Program-made: the position numbers and the translations under genes | Assembly (NCBI RefSeq): GCF_022668875.1 | Contig: NZ_JAKGCR010000002.1 | Span: 248,001 to 312,000, forward strand | DNA: 64,000 nucleotides | Source of the DNA: Domibacillus sp. PGB-M46 | Lineage (GTDB): Bacteria; Bacillota; Bacilli; Bacillales; Domibacillaceae | Direction of reading: 5' to 3' | Shown: one piece after another, positions 1 through 8,343 of the stretch | Position numbering within the stretch: position 1 is the stretch's first letter | How the letters are laid out: every line of letters starts with the position of its first letter | Notes under the pieces: model-generated | Seen by the model: the letters and a program-made list of their open reading frames with translations, nothing else | What the model was told of the DNA's origin: nothing | The model's database searches: none

Positions 1-64
1 GAAATTTTTTGATTAAAGCCGGTTTGTTCTTTCACCGGCCATCTCTCAAACGGCTGCCTTTACC

Positions 65-919
65 TTATTTCCCTTTTTTCACTTCGTGAAGTAAGCCTGG
101 AAAGTTAGTGAAGATTCCAGTTACACCCCAGTCAATCAATGTTTTCATTGTTTCTTTATCATTCACTGTATACGGGTGAATTTCGAGTCCGCTCGCCGTT
201 ACCTTTTGCACATAGTGTTTGTCAATAAACGTATAGTTCGGGCCAACGCCGATGGCATAGTCTTTGATCTCTTCAATTTCTTCATCTGTAATCACAGCGT
301 CGGCTGTATACCAGAGCAATTGAACAAGCTTAACGGAAGGGTCAAGCTCATGCATTTTCTCAAGACTTTCCGCGCTAAAGGATTGAACAAGAAGCTTATC
401 TTTGTCAATTCCGTATTTTTCTACAAGGCGAAGCAATTCTTTCTCCATGCCTGGATACACTTCAGGAGATTTCGTTTCAATGTAATAGAATTCATTTTTT
501 CCAAACTTTTGAAAAACCTCTTCAAGCGTTGGCACTGTTAATCCTTCATACGATGCTTTTGCATACTGTGGGTAGGTTTCATTAAACCAGCTTCCTGCAT
601 CGAGTTCTTTAATTTGGTTTAGTGTAAAGTCTTTTACAAGCCCTGTTCCGTTTGTCGTACGGTCGACCGTTTCATCATGCATTGCAATGAGCTGGCCGTC
701 TTTTGTCATTTGCAGGTCAATTTCAATATAGTCGCCTTTTAATTTTTCCCCCATTTCATAGGATACAAGAGTGTGTTCAGGTGCGTACCCGGAAGCACCC
801 CGGTGCGCTACGTTGATAATGTCTTTTTGTTTTTCTTTTGCCATAGCCCCGCCCGTGCCTGAGACAATGCTTGCTCCCACTAAAAGCGTCAAAGCTGCAG
901 CCATCCATTTTTTCTTCAT
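65..919 (-). CDS. glpQ: Secreted glycerophosphodiester phosphodiesterase (GlpQ-like)
   Basis: Hydrolyses glycerophosphodiesters to glycerol-3-phosphate and an alcohol outside the membrane, a phosphate and glycerol scavenging role. Seen: a Sec signal peptide over residues 1-27, then the GDPD-family signature HRGASG at 39-44, PEHT at 47-50, EID at 66-68 and the general-acid region MHDETVDRTT from residue 80. These hold the His, Arg, Glu and Asp residues of the active site. Length (284 aa) fits Bacillus GlpQ. No glpT transporter is adjacent, so it appears to be a single-gene unit. Assignment to the family is firm; the exact substrate is inferred. Confidence 0.9.
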   Translation of the reverse strand: MKKKWMAAALTLLVGASIVSGTGGAMAKEKQKDIINVAHRGASGYAPEHTLVSYEMGEKLKGDYIEIDLQMTKDGQLIAMHDETVDRTTNGTGLVKDFTLNQIKELDAGSWFNETYPQYAKASYEGLTVPTLEEVFQKFGKNEFYYIETKSPEVYPGMEKELLRLVEKYGIDKDKLLVQSFSAESLEKMHELDPSVKLVQLLWYTADAVITDEEIEEIKDYAIGVGPNYTFIDKHYVQKVTASGLEIHPYTVNDKETMKTLIDWGVTGIFTNFPGLLHEVKKGK

Positions 920-1356
920 TTTTTCAGCTCCATTCTGTTTTTCTATCGTTTTAAACTCTATCAGTATATTATTAATTCTCTTTTAATTTAAAATGAAGTT
1001 TATTAGAAGATAAGGTTAATTTTTAACAATTAAAGCAGATTTACCTAGAAGAGAAGTATGAATGAGGCAATTAAATGAGCCAAAGGGATCAAAGCGGAGA
1101 GGTATCTTTGTTTGGATTAAGAGCCCCTCTATAAGCTGAAGCGGTTCTGTGAATAACCAAAACATAAAGCGGCTTTTGACATAAAACGGGCACACTATGG
1201 TTAAAAATCAAGAACAAGGATAAGCTAAACTGTTCTTTCATATTCAATCACTTGTCTTCGCCAGCCGGCTTCTCTGTATGCGGCGAAAACGTTTTACTTA
1301 CAGTATCTCCTCAATTGCCTGACTCATACGAGCCATCATTTTCATTTAAAACGGCC
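920..1356. other. Intergenic region, no gene seen
   Basis: About 440 bases between the glpQ-like start and the spore-protein cluster. Both strands have frequent stops and I see no open frame with a ribosome binding site. The left part must contain the glpQ promoter and the right end the sspK promoter. Confidence 0.5.
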
Positions 1357-1385
1357 TGATAATTTTCGTCCAACTCCCCATACTA
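1357..1385 (+). promoter_or_regulatory. Putative SigG-type promoter of sspK
   Basis: A -10 element CATACTA (1379-1385) lies 16 bases after TGATAA (1357-1362). This fits the forespore sigma-G pattern, and the downstream gene is a small acid-soluble spore protein, which is a sigma-G type target in B. subtilis. Sequence match only. Confidence 0.5.
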
Positions 1386-1428
1386 TATCAGCGGACACGC
1401 AAAGTTCATTCACTTGGGAGGGATGGAA

Positions 1429-1584
1429 ATGAGAAATAAAGCAAAAGATTTTCCAATAACAACTATGAAAGGTGAAGCCGGAAAAGCACGGGCTAAAGCG
1501 GTTTACGCCTCTAAACGGGCTGACGGCTCCATTAATACCCATCCACAGGAAAGAATGAATGCTTCCTCGCATCGATCAGAATAG
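1429..1584 (+). CDS. sspK: Small acid-soluble spore protein K
   Basis: 51-residue SspK-family protein, a minor small acid-soluble protein of the spore core. Seen: the C-terminal half carries the conserved block [17 protein letters not shown], which I recognise from Bacillus SspK, preceded by a short basic N-terminus beginning MRNKAKDFP. The start at 1429 is chosen because GGGAGGG at 1416-1422 is well spaced from it, while an in-frame ATG six bases earlier overlaps that site. First of three spore-type small genes in a row. Family call confident; the molecular role of SspK itself is poorly defined. Confidence 0.85.
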   Translation: MRNKAKDFPITTMKGEAGKARAKAVYASKRADGSINTHPQERMNASSHRSE

Positions 1585-1602
1585 CGGAAGGAGATTATAC
1601 CA

Positions 1603-1779
1603 ATGGGAAGAGACGAGCATAAAACAGGCAGCCATGGTGACCGAGGTCTTTCACAAACACCAAAAAATTTAAAAATACCGGCTGACAGCGTGAATGAGGA
1701 ATATGCCCGCGAGCTGGCGGAAATCACCCGCTTACGAAACAAACGGCTCGGCAAAGCCGGCCATTCCGAAAAATCATAA
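1603..1779 (+). CDS. Small YfhD-like protein
   Basis: 58-residue basic protein starting MGRDEHKTG, with LSQTPKN and EEYARELAE segments. From memory these resemble the short YfhD family of Bacillus, whose gene lies in the same B. subtilis neighbourhood as sspK and yfhF. AAGGAGA sits 8 bases upstream of the ATG. It lies between sspK and sspH with 18- and 16-base gaps, so the three are probably cotranscribed during sporulation. No catalytic or membrane features are visible. The family name is moderately supported, the function unknown. Confidence 0.65.
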   Translation: MGRDEHKTGSHGDRGLSQTPKNLKIPADSVNEEYARELAEITRLRNKRLGKAGHSEKS

Positions 1780-1795
1780 AACGGGAGGTGGCAGC

Positions 1796-1984
1796 ATGGA
1801 ACTACAGCGCGCTAAACAAATCGTTTCCAATTCATCCGTTGATATTGATGTTGAATTTAACGGCGTGTCTGTTTGGATTGACGAAGTACACGAAGACACA
1901 AATACAGCGACTGTTCACCTGCGTGGTCCTGGCGAAGAACGGACACAAGTTGGGATTGAAGACTTAAAAGAAGTCACACACTAA
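1796..1984 (+). CDS. sspH: H-type small acid-soluble spore protein
   Basis: 62-residue SspH-family protein. Seen: N-terminal MELQRAKQIV followed by the pattern of alternating short strands typical of the family (EFNGVSVWIDEV, then TATVHL) and the ending IEDLKEV, matching the known layout of Bacillus SspH (about 59 aa). The start at 1796 follows GGGAGGTG at 1783-1790. It is the last gene of the spore cluster and is followed directly by a hairpin terminator. Expression in the forespore is inferred from the family and from the promoter upstream of sspK. Confidence 0.88.
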   Translation: MELQRAKQIVSNSSVDIDVEFNGVSVWIDEVHEDTNTATVHLRGPGEERTQVGIEDLKEVTH

Positions 1985-1985
1985 T

Positions 1986-2029
1986 GAGAGAGAGCTGTTT
2001 CCCATTAAAAGGAAACAGCCCTCTCTTTT
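1986..2029 (+). terminator. Rho-independent terminator after sspH
   Basis: Near-perfect stem formed by GAGAGAGCTGTTTCC and GGAAACAGCCCTCTC with a 7-base loop, followed by a short T run. Confidence 0.85.
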
Positions 2030-2180
2030 GGAGCTTTTATTCACATTTTTCAACACACTCGCTGTTTCAGCCGGCTGATGAAATTTTTTAAGCCGGGCCA
2101 GCTGGGCACTTCCGCCCTTTTCCTTGTCATAACCTTTTCCTGCTGTAGGAACAAATCGGTTTTCACTTCAAAGGAACGAG

Positions 2181-2213
2181 AAAAGCCCCCTGTTTTTAAA
2201 AAAACAGGGGGCT
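2181..2213 (-). terminator. Terminator of trhO
   Basis: Perfect 13-bp stem (AGCCCCCTGTTTT and its complement) with T runs on the minus-strand side, placed just past the trhO stop. The 150 bases between this and the sspH terminator hold no credible gene. Confidence 0.8.
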
Positions 2214-2236
2214 TCTTCCTTATATGTCTATCCAAT

Positions 2237-3181
2237 TTACATCGTCTGCTTTAATGCTTCAAGACGCTCTTCTACTTCTTCTGCTGTTAGTCCGTGCTCA
2301 GCGATGTACCGGTTGCGCGGATGTGTCCGGCATTCGTCTGAACAGCTACGCAGGAAGCGGTGTTCGGACTCTTCGGATGCCAAAATCTTTTTGTTGCATT
2401 CCGGATTGGCACAGCTGACATACCGTTCGCACGGTTCACCGGTAAAGTAATCTTTGCCTACTACATTCGGGTTTACGCGGTTGATCGGCACACTGAGGCG
2501 GTCGTCAAACACAAAGCATTGCCCTTCCCAATTCTCGCCACGTACTTCCGGATCTTTTCCGTAAGACACAATACCGCCGTGCAGCTGGACAACATCTTCA
2601 AAGCCCTCTTTTTTGAGGAAACCTGAAAACTTCTCGCAGCGGATGCCGCCCGTACAGTACGTAAGAATTTTCTTTCCTTCAAGTTCTTCCCGGTGATCCC
2701 GGATCCATTGCGGCAGTTCGCGGAATGTTTCTACATCCGGTCGGATGGCGCCTTTGAAATGGCCAAGTTCATGCTCATACGTATTACGCGCATCAAGAAT
2801 TACCGTATTTTCTTCTTTCATCGCCGCCAAAAATTCTTTTGGCTCTGCATATTTACCGGTCAGCTCAAGCGGGTTTACGTCATCTTCAAGGCGAAGCGTC
2901 ACCAATTCAGGACGCGGACGCACTTTTAATTTTGCAAAAGCATGTTCTTCTGCTTCATCGATTTTAAAGACCATGTCTTTAAAACGCGGATCCGCATGCA
3001 TCGCCTCCATATATCGCTCCGTTTGCTCGACTGTTCCGGATACAGTGCCGTTAATGCCTTCTTTGGCAACCAAAATACGCCCTTTCAGTTCAAGCCCCTC
3101 GCAAAACTGCTTATGTTCCTTCGCAAACGTTTCTGGATCATCTATTGGTACATATTGATAATAAAGCAATACTCTGTACAT
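2237..3181 (-). CDS. trhO: Oxygen-dependent tRNA uridine(34) hydroxylase, rhodanese family
   Basis: Homologue of E. coli YceA (TrhO) and B. subtilis YbfQ, which form 5-hydroxyuridine at the wobble position of tRNAs. Seen in order: an N-terminal ferredoxin-like half (to about residue 95, with the EGINGTVSG motif at 41-49), a rhodanese domain with the catalytic loop CTGGIRC (Cys176 and Cys182), and a Cys-rich C-terminal zinc-binding tail ([12 protein letters not shown], then CSDEC). 314 aa is the usual size. GGAGG precedes the ATG. Single-gene unit with its own terminator. High confidence. Confidence 0.93.
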   Translation of the reverse strand: MYRVLLYYQYVPIDDPETFAKEHKQFCEGLELKGRILVAKEGINGTVSGTVEQTERYMEAMHADPRFKDMVFKIDEAEEHAFAKLKVRPRPELVTLRLEDDVNPLELTGKYAEPKEFLAAMKEENTVILDARNTYEHELGHFKGAIRPDVETFRELPQWIRDHREELEGKKILTYCTGGIRCEKFSGFLKKEGFEDVVQLHGGIVSYGKDPEVRGENWEGQCFVFDDRLSVPINRVNPNVVGKDYFTGEPCERYVSCANPECNKKILASEESEHRFLRSCSDECRTHPRNRYIAEHGLTAEEVEERLEALKQTM

Positions 3182-3523
3182 CTTTTTTCCTCCACCTATT
3201 TACTTCTTTTTTCTTTTGGTATCATATCATGTTTATCCGCATTATGGGGATTTGATGCACTGGGTGCAGGAGAGGAGTTTTATCCACTTTTTCATTCTTT
3301 GTCCTCCACTGCCTCAAGCTGTTTATCAGCTCAATGACCTTTCACTTCCTTGTATCCATTTCATAAAACTTTTTCTTTTTCATAGGAATAAGAGATCAAA
3401 TAGATGAATAGAATATGCGCAACTAAAAAAAACAGATAAAAATTTTAAAAGAAAATAATTACATAAATATAGCAAAATGTACAGGAATTAACGGATTTTT
3501 TTATCAATCTTCAAGAAAAATAT
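3182..3523. other. Intergenic region upstream of tRNA-Cys
   Basis: About 340 AT-rich bases holding the trhO promoter region on the minus strand and presumably a tRNA promoter near the right end. No open frame has a ribosome binding site. Confidence 0.45.
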
Positions 3524-3594
3524 GGTGGTATAGCCAAGCGGTAAGGCAAAGATTTGCAAAACCTTCATTCCCGGTTCAATTCCGAGTACTACCT
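3524..3594 (+). tRNA. tRNA-Cys (GCA), divergent copy
   Basis: 71-nt cloverleaf without encoded CCA. The acceptor stem GGTGGTA pairs with TACTACC, the D arm is GCC/GGC, the anticodon GCA is at 3556-3558 and the discriminator is U, as in cysteine tRNAs. Two mismatches are visible: A-C at pair 30-40 of the anticodon stem (AAGAT with ACCTT) and C-A at pair 50-64 of the T stem (CCCGG with CCGAG). A hairpin terminator follows. It may be a secondary or decaying copy rather than the main cysteine tRNA. Confidence 0.8.
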
Positions 3595-3602
3595 TTCAAA
3601 AG

Positions 3603-3644
3603 AAAAGACCGGGTCCACAGTTAGTATGTGGATCCGGCCTTTTC
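3603..3644 (+). terminator. Terminator after tRNA-Cys
   Basis: Long stem with GGGTCCACA pairing to TGTGGATCC, extended by AAAAGACC/GGCCTTTTC, starting within 10 bases of the tRNA end. Confidence 0.75.
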
Positions 3645-3756
3645 TTATGCAGATGCGGACATCCTTTGCAAAAAGGAAAAGAACCTTTTGCCTCTGTTTT
3701 CTTTTCCTGCCGGCTAACCATTCACTGCCTGTTTCTGTACGGACAGCTACATGCAT

Positions 3757-4263
3757 TTATGTGACAGAAAGCCGGTATGCTTTGACAATAATTCCGTCGT
3801 TAGCTGGTTCAAAATCAAACTGAGGCATGCGCTCAAAGCCCAAACGCTCATAAAGGCGCACAGCTGCTTCCATAAAATCAGCTGTATGAAGGCCGATATA
3901 AGGAAGACCGCTTTCTTTTGTCCGCCGGATACATTCATTGATGAGCGCTTTGGCTGCCCCTTTATTTCGGGCCTGCGGATCAACCGCCAGCATTCGGATC
4001 TCCGGGTAATCCAGCATATCAACAAGCCCCGTATACGCGTCTGACTTTGCCGGAAACAGAGCTACACTGCCGATCACTTGCCCTTCTTTAACCGCTACAA
4101 TCAGTTCAACGCCTTCTTGCTCATCTGCTTTAGATGAGACAGCGCTTTTTAATGCCTCCCAATGCCCGGGAGGGATTTTTTTTGCATGCTCTTCATAAGA
4201 TTTTATCCTTTGCTTACGAATAGATGCTTTTTCACTTGGTAATGCCTGCCGAATCGTAATCAT
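3757..4263 (-). CDS. GNAT-family N-acetyltransferase
   Basis: 168-residue single-domain acetyltransferase of the GNAT superfamily. Seen: the acetyl-CoA binding motif A region RMLAVDPQARNKGAAKALI in the middle, followed by the C-terminal segment EAAVRLYERLGFER typical of the fold. The start with AAAGGGTGG five bases upstream is preferred over an in-frame ATG 18 bases earlier. The N-terminus (TIRQALPSEKASIRKQRIKS) is a usual GNAT beginning. Substrate cannot be told from the sequence. It stands alone on the minus strand. Confidence 0.8.
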   Translation of the reverse strand: MITIRQALPSEKASIRKQRIKSYEEHAKKIPPGHWEALKSAVSSKADEQEGVELIVAVKEGQVIGSVALFPAKSDAYTGLVDMLDYPEIRMLAVDPQARNKGAAKALINECIRRTKESGLPYIGLHTADFMEAAVRLYERLGFERMPQFDFEPANDGIIVKAYRLSVT

Positions 4264-4519
4264 CTGATCCACCCTTTTCACATTCCTTTTTTGATTATTT
4301 TATCTATAAGCCGACCAGCTGGCAGCAGCACTTTTTGTTTAATTTGTTTGTGGGCTGACAAACTAAACAGATTCCCGCACAATGTCGGGAAATTATGTAG
4401 CCGCTCCCTTTATACCTACGAATAAACACAACTGCCGCTGATTTTATAAACATGTTACCATTGGATTAAGAGGGATGGAATCTTTTTTGTTGAACACAGG
4501 ACTTTAGGTGCAAAATAAA

Positions 4520-4549
4520 AAACAGCCGAAATTATTCCGGCTGTTTTTT
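4520..4549 (-). terminator. Terminator of the MarR/monooxygenase operon
   Basis: AACAGCCG and CGGCTGTT form the stem with a short AT-rich loop; the minus-strand side ends in a T run, just past the monooxygenase stop. Confidence 0.8.
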
Positions 4550-4556
4550 CTATTCT

Positions 4557-4853
4557 TTATTTGGATAAAGGAGACGCTTCATAGCTGTTTACATCCAAAG
4601 GCGCTGTTAAAAATTCAGACGCTTTACCAACGAAAGCCGTAAAGTGGCTGCTCTTGTTATGGAAGGCCACTGCATCTGCATCCTTCCATACTTCTACCAT
4701 CGTGTAAGCATGCGCCTGCTCGGTGTCTTTCATTAAATCGTAAGCAATGTTTCCATCTTCCGCTCTTGATCCTTCAATAAGCGGACGAATTTCCTCCAAA
4801 AATGCCTGTTCTTTTGCTGGATTTACTTGAAAGCGTGCATGAATAATAATCAT
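4557..4853 (-). CDS. Antibiotic biosynthesis monooxygenase (ABM) family protein
   Basis: 98-residue ferredoxin-like small monooxygenase of the ABM/YgiN type. Seen: starts MIIIHARFQVNP, then the SRAEDGNIAYDLMKD segment, and the conserved VEVWKDADAVAFHNKSSHF block. Family members act on quinones or aromatic substrates, or degrade haem; the residues do not decide which. Start chosen at GGGGG-spaced ATG; an in-frame ATG 30 bases upstream lacks a site. Last gene of a MarR - nitroreductase - ABM unit on the minus strand, a context that suggests quinone or electrophile detoxification. Confidence 0.8.
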   Translation of the reverse strand: MIIIHARFQVNPAKEQAFLEEIRPLIEGSRAEDGNIAYDLMKDTEQAHAYTMVEVWKDADAVAFHNKSSHFTAFVGKASEFLTAPLDVNSYEASPLSK

Positions 4854-4873
4854 TTTTATATCCCCCTTTTTTC

Positions 4874-5508
4874 TTATTGCCACTCTGTAATTTGGTCAAC
4901 AGGCTGCCGAACCGACTGATAGCCTTGATTTGCCGCTTTGCCAACAGAAATAAGCATAACTGGATAATAGCGGTCCTTGTCCAGGCCAAATGTCTGGGCA
5001 ATCTCAGCTTTCTCAAATCTGCCAGTTGGATTTGTATCATACCCATGTGCCCGGGCTGCAAGCATAAGCTGCATGGACACAAGCCCGGCATCGATCAAGT
5101 TCATTTTCTTTAACTGATCCGTGTTGTCTAACTTCAAAAAAACCTTTGATTAATTTGACCTGCTGATTTTTCACATTTTCTGGCATAAACCCTTTTTGAA
5201 CGGCTGTGTCATAAATTCCGTCCAAATAGTTACTGCTGTTCATATCAGCAAATACGGCGATTACAGCAGCAGACGTTTCGACCTGGGACTGGTTGAACCG
5301 GGCAAGCGGCGCAAGCATTTCTTTTCCTTCCCGTGTATCGATTACAAGAAACGCCCTGGCTGCAGGTTCACCGAAGAAGGTGCAAGCGATGCTGTTTCTC
5401 ATATCTCTTTATTTCCTCACGGCTAATTTTAACCGACGGATCATAATACCGACTCGAACGGCGGCCGGTTACAATTTCCTGAAAATCATTTGTTTTGATA
5501 TGGTTCAT
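4874..5508 (-). pseudogene. Broken nitroreductase-family gene (MhqN/YodC-like)
   Basis: Nitroreductase remnant spread over three frames. Pieces in order: MNHIKTNDFQEIV..RRSSRYYDPSVKISREEI, then ETASLAPSSVNLQP in a second frame, then FLVIDTREGKEMLAPLARFNQ to LIKGFF, then LDNTDQLKKMNLIDAGLVSMQ and LMLAARAHGYDTNP to the stop. Breaks lie near 5400, near 5360 (where the expected Trp codon has also become GGG and one T is missing) and in a T7 run near 5137. An intact protein would be a flavin nitro/quinone reductase of about 210 aa. It sits between a MarR gene and an ABM monooxygenase and is the decayed member of that operon. Confidence 0.8.
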
Positions 5509-5527
5509 CGATGTTTTCCCTTTATAT

Positions 5528-5965
5528 TCACTCTATGTTTTCGACGTTTTGCTGTATATGGGCAAGCAGGTTAGCAAGATGAGTACGGTCAGCTTCCGGC
5601 ACATTCTGCAGAACCTGCTGAATAAACCGCTTTTTTTCGCTGCAGTAGCCTTCCATCCGGCTGCGCCCTTCTTCGGTCAAGCGAACAAAGGTAACGCGGT
5701 TGTCAGCCGGGTTTTTGCGCCGCACAACAGTGCCGCGCTCCTCCAGGTGCTTAAGATGCCGCGTTACAGCCGCATGATCAATATTTATCCTTTTCTGTAA
5801 AGCCGTCTGGCTGATCTCTTCTACTTCAAACAACACATGCAGCAGCCCTAAGCGAGACTGGCTTACACCTGTACATCGTTCAAACTTTGGCATAATCCCT
5901 TTGTTGATTTCGTGCAAGCGGTAAATGATTCGCTCATCTTCCTCGTATAAATTGGCCAAAAACAC
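5528..5965 (-). CDS. MarR-family transcriptional regulator
   Basis: 145-residue winged-helix regulator with a GTG start behind AGGAGAAG. Seen: an N-terminal dimerisation helix, a recognition-helix region IDHAAVTRHLKHLEERGTVV and the wing NPADNRVTFVRLTEEG, all typical of MarR. It is the first gene of the operon that continues into the nitroreductase pseudogene and the ABM monooxygenase, so it probably represses its own operon in response to a phenolic, quinone or similar ligand. Ligand unknown. Confidence 0.87.
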   Translation of the reverse strand: MFLANLYEEDERIIYRLHEINKGIMPKFERCTGVSQSRLGLLHVLFEVEEISQTALQKRINIDHAAVTRHLKHLEERGTVVRRKNPADNRVTFVRLTEEGRSRMEGYCSEKKRFIQQVLQNVPEADRTHLANLLAHIQQNVENIE

Positions 5966-6193
5966 CTTCTCCTATCCGTCTCCTCAATTCATTGACGGGT
6001 CAACCTTTGATCCATCAACTAATATACAGGATGTGTATATGTGCGTCAAATTATTTGCCCTGACAGCGGATACGGTATTAAACAACGGCTATATTAAAAA
6101 TGAGCAGGCCCTGAATGTTTTCAACCGGCACTATTTGGATAAAAAATGAACACGACGTTTATAGGAAAAAGTGTCCCAAAAGGAGTGTTTTTT

Positions 6194-6913
6194 ATGTGGA
6201 TAGATATCATGGTACCGATTGACCGCCCTGGTTTTTTACCGGGCTTCCAGGCTGTTGCGCCAGAACCATATATGTTTGACCAGCAGGACCGGTTTACAAG
6301 CTATCGACACGAGGATTTTCCTTATACACTTATGAAAGATGACTATCATCAATGGTATCTTGCTGTACGCTGGGAATGTGAATCGCTGACCGAGGTGAAA
6401 TATGCACGTCAGGTTCACCGCCCTTCCTATATGGACGAGCAAACAACATTAAAGTTAGTCGATTATATGAATGAAACAGGCTTCAGCGCCAGGATGGCTG
6501 ACTTCGACAAAGCGTTTGTTCATACAACGGTTTTTGCCGACGGGCTGGAGAAGGTGCCGTCAGACCGGCAGCTGCGAATAGCCAATGCGGACGGAGAAGA
6601 TGATCCCGCAGTTATTCGGAACCTGCACTTTATCGATAACCTGTATAAGGGCAAGCGGACACGCTTTCTGTCTGGATTTGAAACGTACTCGATCGCTACC
6701 ATTACCGAAAACCGCTTCTACCTCGAGCAGGTGCACCTGCCCGCATCGGCTTCTCTTTATTTACAGTATTTTGTTTATTACCATCGATACGGGCATGTTC
6801 CTTCTAAACAAATGATGGCCAGGCTGCTCGAAAATTTATGGGCCTCTACTCAGGCGATGAACACAGGATGGAATCCAGCACTTTTCACAGCAGAAACCAT
6901 CTCGGAAAATTGA
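6194..6913 (+). CDS. Conserved hypothetical protein, 239 aa
   Basis: Not recognised. The start at 6194 follows AAAAGGAG at 6178-6185; an in-frame ATG further upstream has no site. The protein is soluble, acidic to neutral and rich in aromatic residues (for example DDYHQWYLAVRWECE and YLQYFVYYHRYGHVP). No signal peptide, membrane segment or nucleotide-binding motif is visible. Reading frame is clean, with codon use like its neighbours, so it is very likely a real gene. It stands alone between the MarR operon and a convergent minus-strand gene. Confidence 0.7.
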   Translation: MWIDIMVPIDRPGFLPGFQAVAPEPYMFDQQDRFTSYRHEDFPYTLMKDDYHQWYLAVRWECESLTEVKYARQVHRPSYMDEQTTLKLVDYMNETGFSARMADFDKAFVHTTVFADGLEKVPSDRQLRIANADGEDDPAVIRNLHFIDNLYKGKRTRFLSGFETYSIATITENRFYLEQVHLPASASLYLQYFVYYHRYGHVPSKQMMARLLENLWASTQAMNTGWNPALFTAETISEN

Positions 6914-6929
6914 ATCATCTGCCGGACTG

Positions 6930-7370
6930 CTACAGTATGCCTGCTTTCTCACGCTGGTGAGCAAAGTCAATACGGCACCCGCCTTTTGTTTGATTGCCCT
7001 CAACGATAAGTGAATGCAGCCGATGCTCGGCGGTAAACACAATAGTGCCTTCTTCGTCTTTTGTAAACGTCCGGCTCCAGATAGGAGATGTTCGCCCCCG
7101 CCACTTGAGGTGCAGTTCTCCTTCTTCGACCTTCACTTTATACGCAAGCGTGAGTGTACTCCCTTTGCTGAAGTAGAAGGAATATTCATCAACGCCATGA
7201 AACCTTTTATAGGAAATCCGCAGGTGTTCAAAGCTCTGCTTATACACGTAGCGGATTTTCGTTACAGTCCTTACTCTCAGCCTGCCTGTTTTCCAAAGAA
7301 AAAAGCCAATGAGCCCGATGACTGCGAACGGTGCGGCCTCACTGACATAAGTGATAAAATGATTTCGCAT
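6930..7370 (-). CDS. Hypothetical membrane-anchored protein, 146 aa
   Basis: One N-terminal membrane helix (about residues 12-26, AAPFAVIGLIGFFLW) followed by a basic stretch and a soluble domain of short beta-type segments such as SKGSTLTLAYKVKVEEGELHLKW. The C-terminal domain would lie inside if the positive-inside rule holds, since KTGRLRVRTVTKIR follows the helix. No known family recognised. It converges on the upstream plus-strand gene with a 16-base gap. Confidence 0.6.
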   Translation of the reverse strand: MRNHFITYVSEAAPFAVIGLIGFFLWKTGRLRVRTVTKIRYVYKQSFEHLRISYKRFHGVDEYSFYFSKGSTLTLAYKVKVEEGELHLKWRGRTSPIWSRTFTKDEEGTIVFTAEHRLHSLIVEGNQTKGGCRIDFAHQREKAGIL

Positions 7371-7469
7371 ATACGTATTTCTCCTTCGGGGATCCTATGT
7401 ATTTTTTACTATTATGCTACATGCAGTTTAAAATTTGATACAATAAAAAGGAGCGGCAAGCGCTCCTTT

Positions 7470-8165
7470 TTACTCCTTCCAGCTTTCAAGAAACGGCTTA
7501 ATATCATCATCCAAAATCGCCGTATCCCATGGATGCCAGTAATAGGTTATTCCATCATACTGTACGCTGTATTGATACGCAACCGCCTCGCCGGTATACA
7601 GTACGATATGATACGAGACACCTTCTTCTTTCGTGTTTGGTATAAAGGAATCAACCGGTTCGCTCGTCGTTAACAGTTTTAATAAATGCTTTAAATCTGA
7701 ACCGGAGATGCTCCTTCCCTGTTTTTGGCCATCCGGGAAAACTTCAGCCCGGATTACCTTTTCAATCGGCACATTATCAAAATGCCATCTATAGCCGCCC
7801 GCTTTTGTTGAGTAATAGAGCTTGTATCCATTCTTCGCTTGTTTGTCCTTTACAGCCAGCAGACCCGGATGTTCTTTAACGGTATAAAGCCCTGTGCCTT
7901 TTCCATAAAAAGCGGCATCGCCGTCCTTTGGTTTATAGGATGGCTCGGTAATATGGCCCGCTACCGTGAAGGTGACCTGTCCAACTTTTTCGCCAACTGC
8001 ATTTTTGTCTGCCAAAATTCCGGTATGAATGCCGTGATACTCCACTCCATTCCATTTAACAAAATCAACCCAATCAATGGCATCTGCCTGGCCTTCTTCC
8101 GGATCACCGGAACGACAGCCTGCAAGCAAAACAGCTAACAGAATCAAAAAAGCGTAGTGTCTCAA
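7470..8165 (-). CDS. Hypothetical lipoprotein, 231 aa
   Basis: Secreted lipoprotein of unknown function. Seen: a hydrophobic leader ending in the lipobox LLAGC at residues 13-17, so Cys17 would be lipidated after signal peptidase II cleavage, followed by an acidic linker and a domain of about 200 residues rich in Tyr, Gly and His (YHGIHTGI, YYWHPWDTAI). The start is a TTG six bases after AGGAGG; the TTG just before it is in frame but too close. No transporter gene is adjacent. Confidence 0.7.
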   Translation of the reverse strand: MRHYAFLILLAVLLAGCRSGDPEEGQADAIDWVDFVKWNGVEYHGIHTGILADKNAVGEKVGQVTFTVAGHITEPSYKPKDGDAAFYGKGTGLYTVKEHPGLLAVKDKQAKNGYKLYYSTKAGGYRWHFDNVPIEKVIRAEVFPDGQKQGRSISGSDLKHLLKLLTTSEPVDSFIPNTKEEGVSYHIVLYTGEAVAYQYSVQYDGITYYWHPWDTAILDDDIKPFLESWKE

Positions 8166-8343
8166 CAAATCCCTCCTGCCTTGTAAATGGCTTCGTCTCG
8201 CTGCTCTTTTATAGTATTCGATGCAGGCTGGAAGATCCCTCCGTGCAGAAAGAATGATTGGAAAAATAGGGTACTGTTGTTTGAAATATCCTTTGGACGG
8301 GCATGCTGATTTTTACCTGTCATAAAAAGAAAGGAGCAAAAAA

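Noticed and set aside
771-986. Plus-strand frame over the glpQ signal-peptide region
   Set aside because: Shadow of the real gene on the opposite strand, with no ribosome binding site.
2050-2235. 61-residue minus-strand frame past trhO
   Set aside because: It includes the trhO terminator stem and has no start signal.
5925-6149. 74-residue frame upstream of the 239-aa hypothetical gene
   Set aside because: No ribosome binding site, and it overlaps the MarR start and promoter region.
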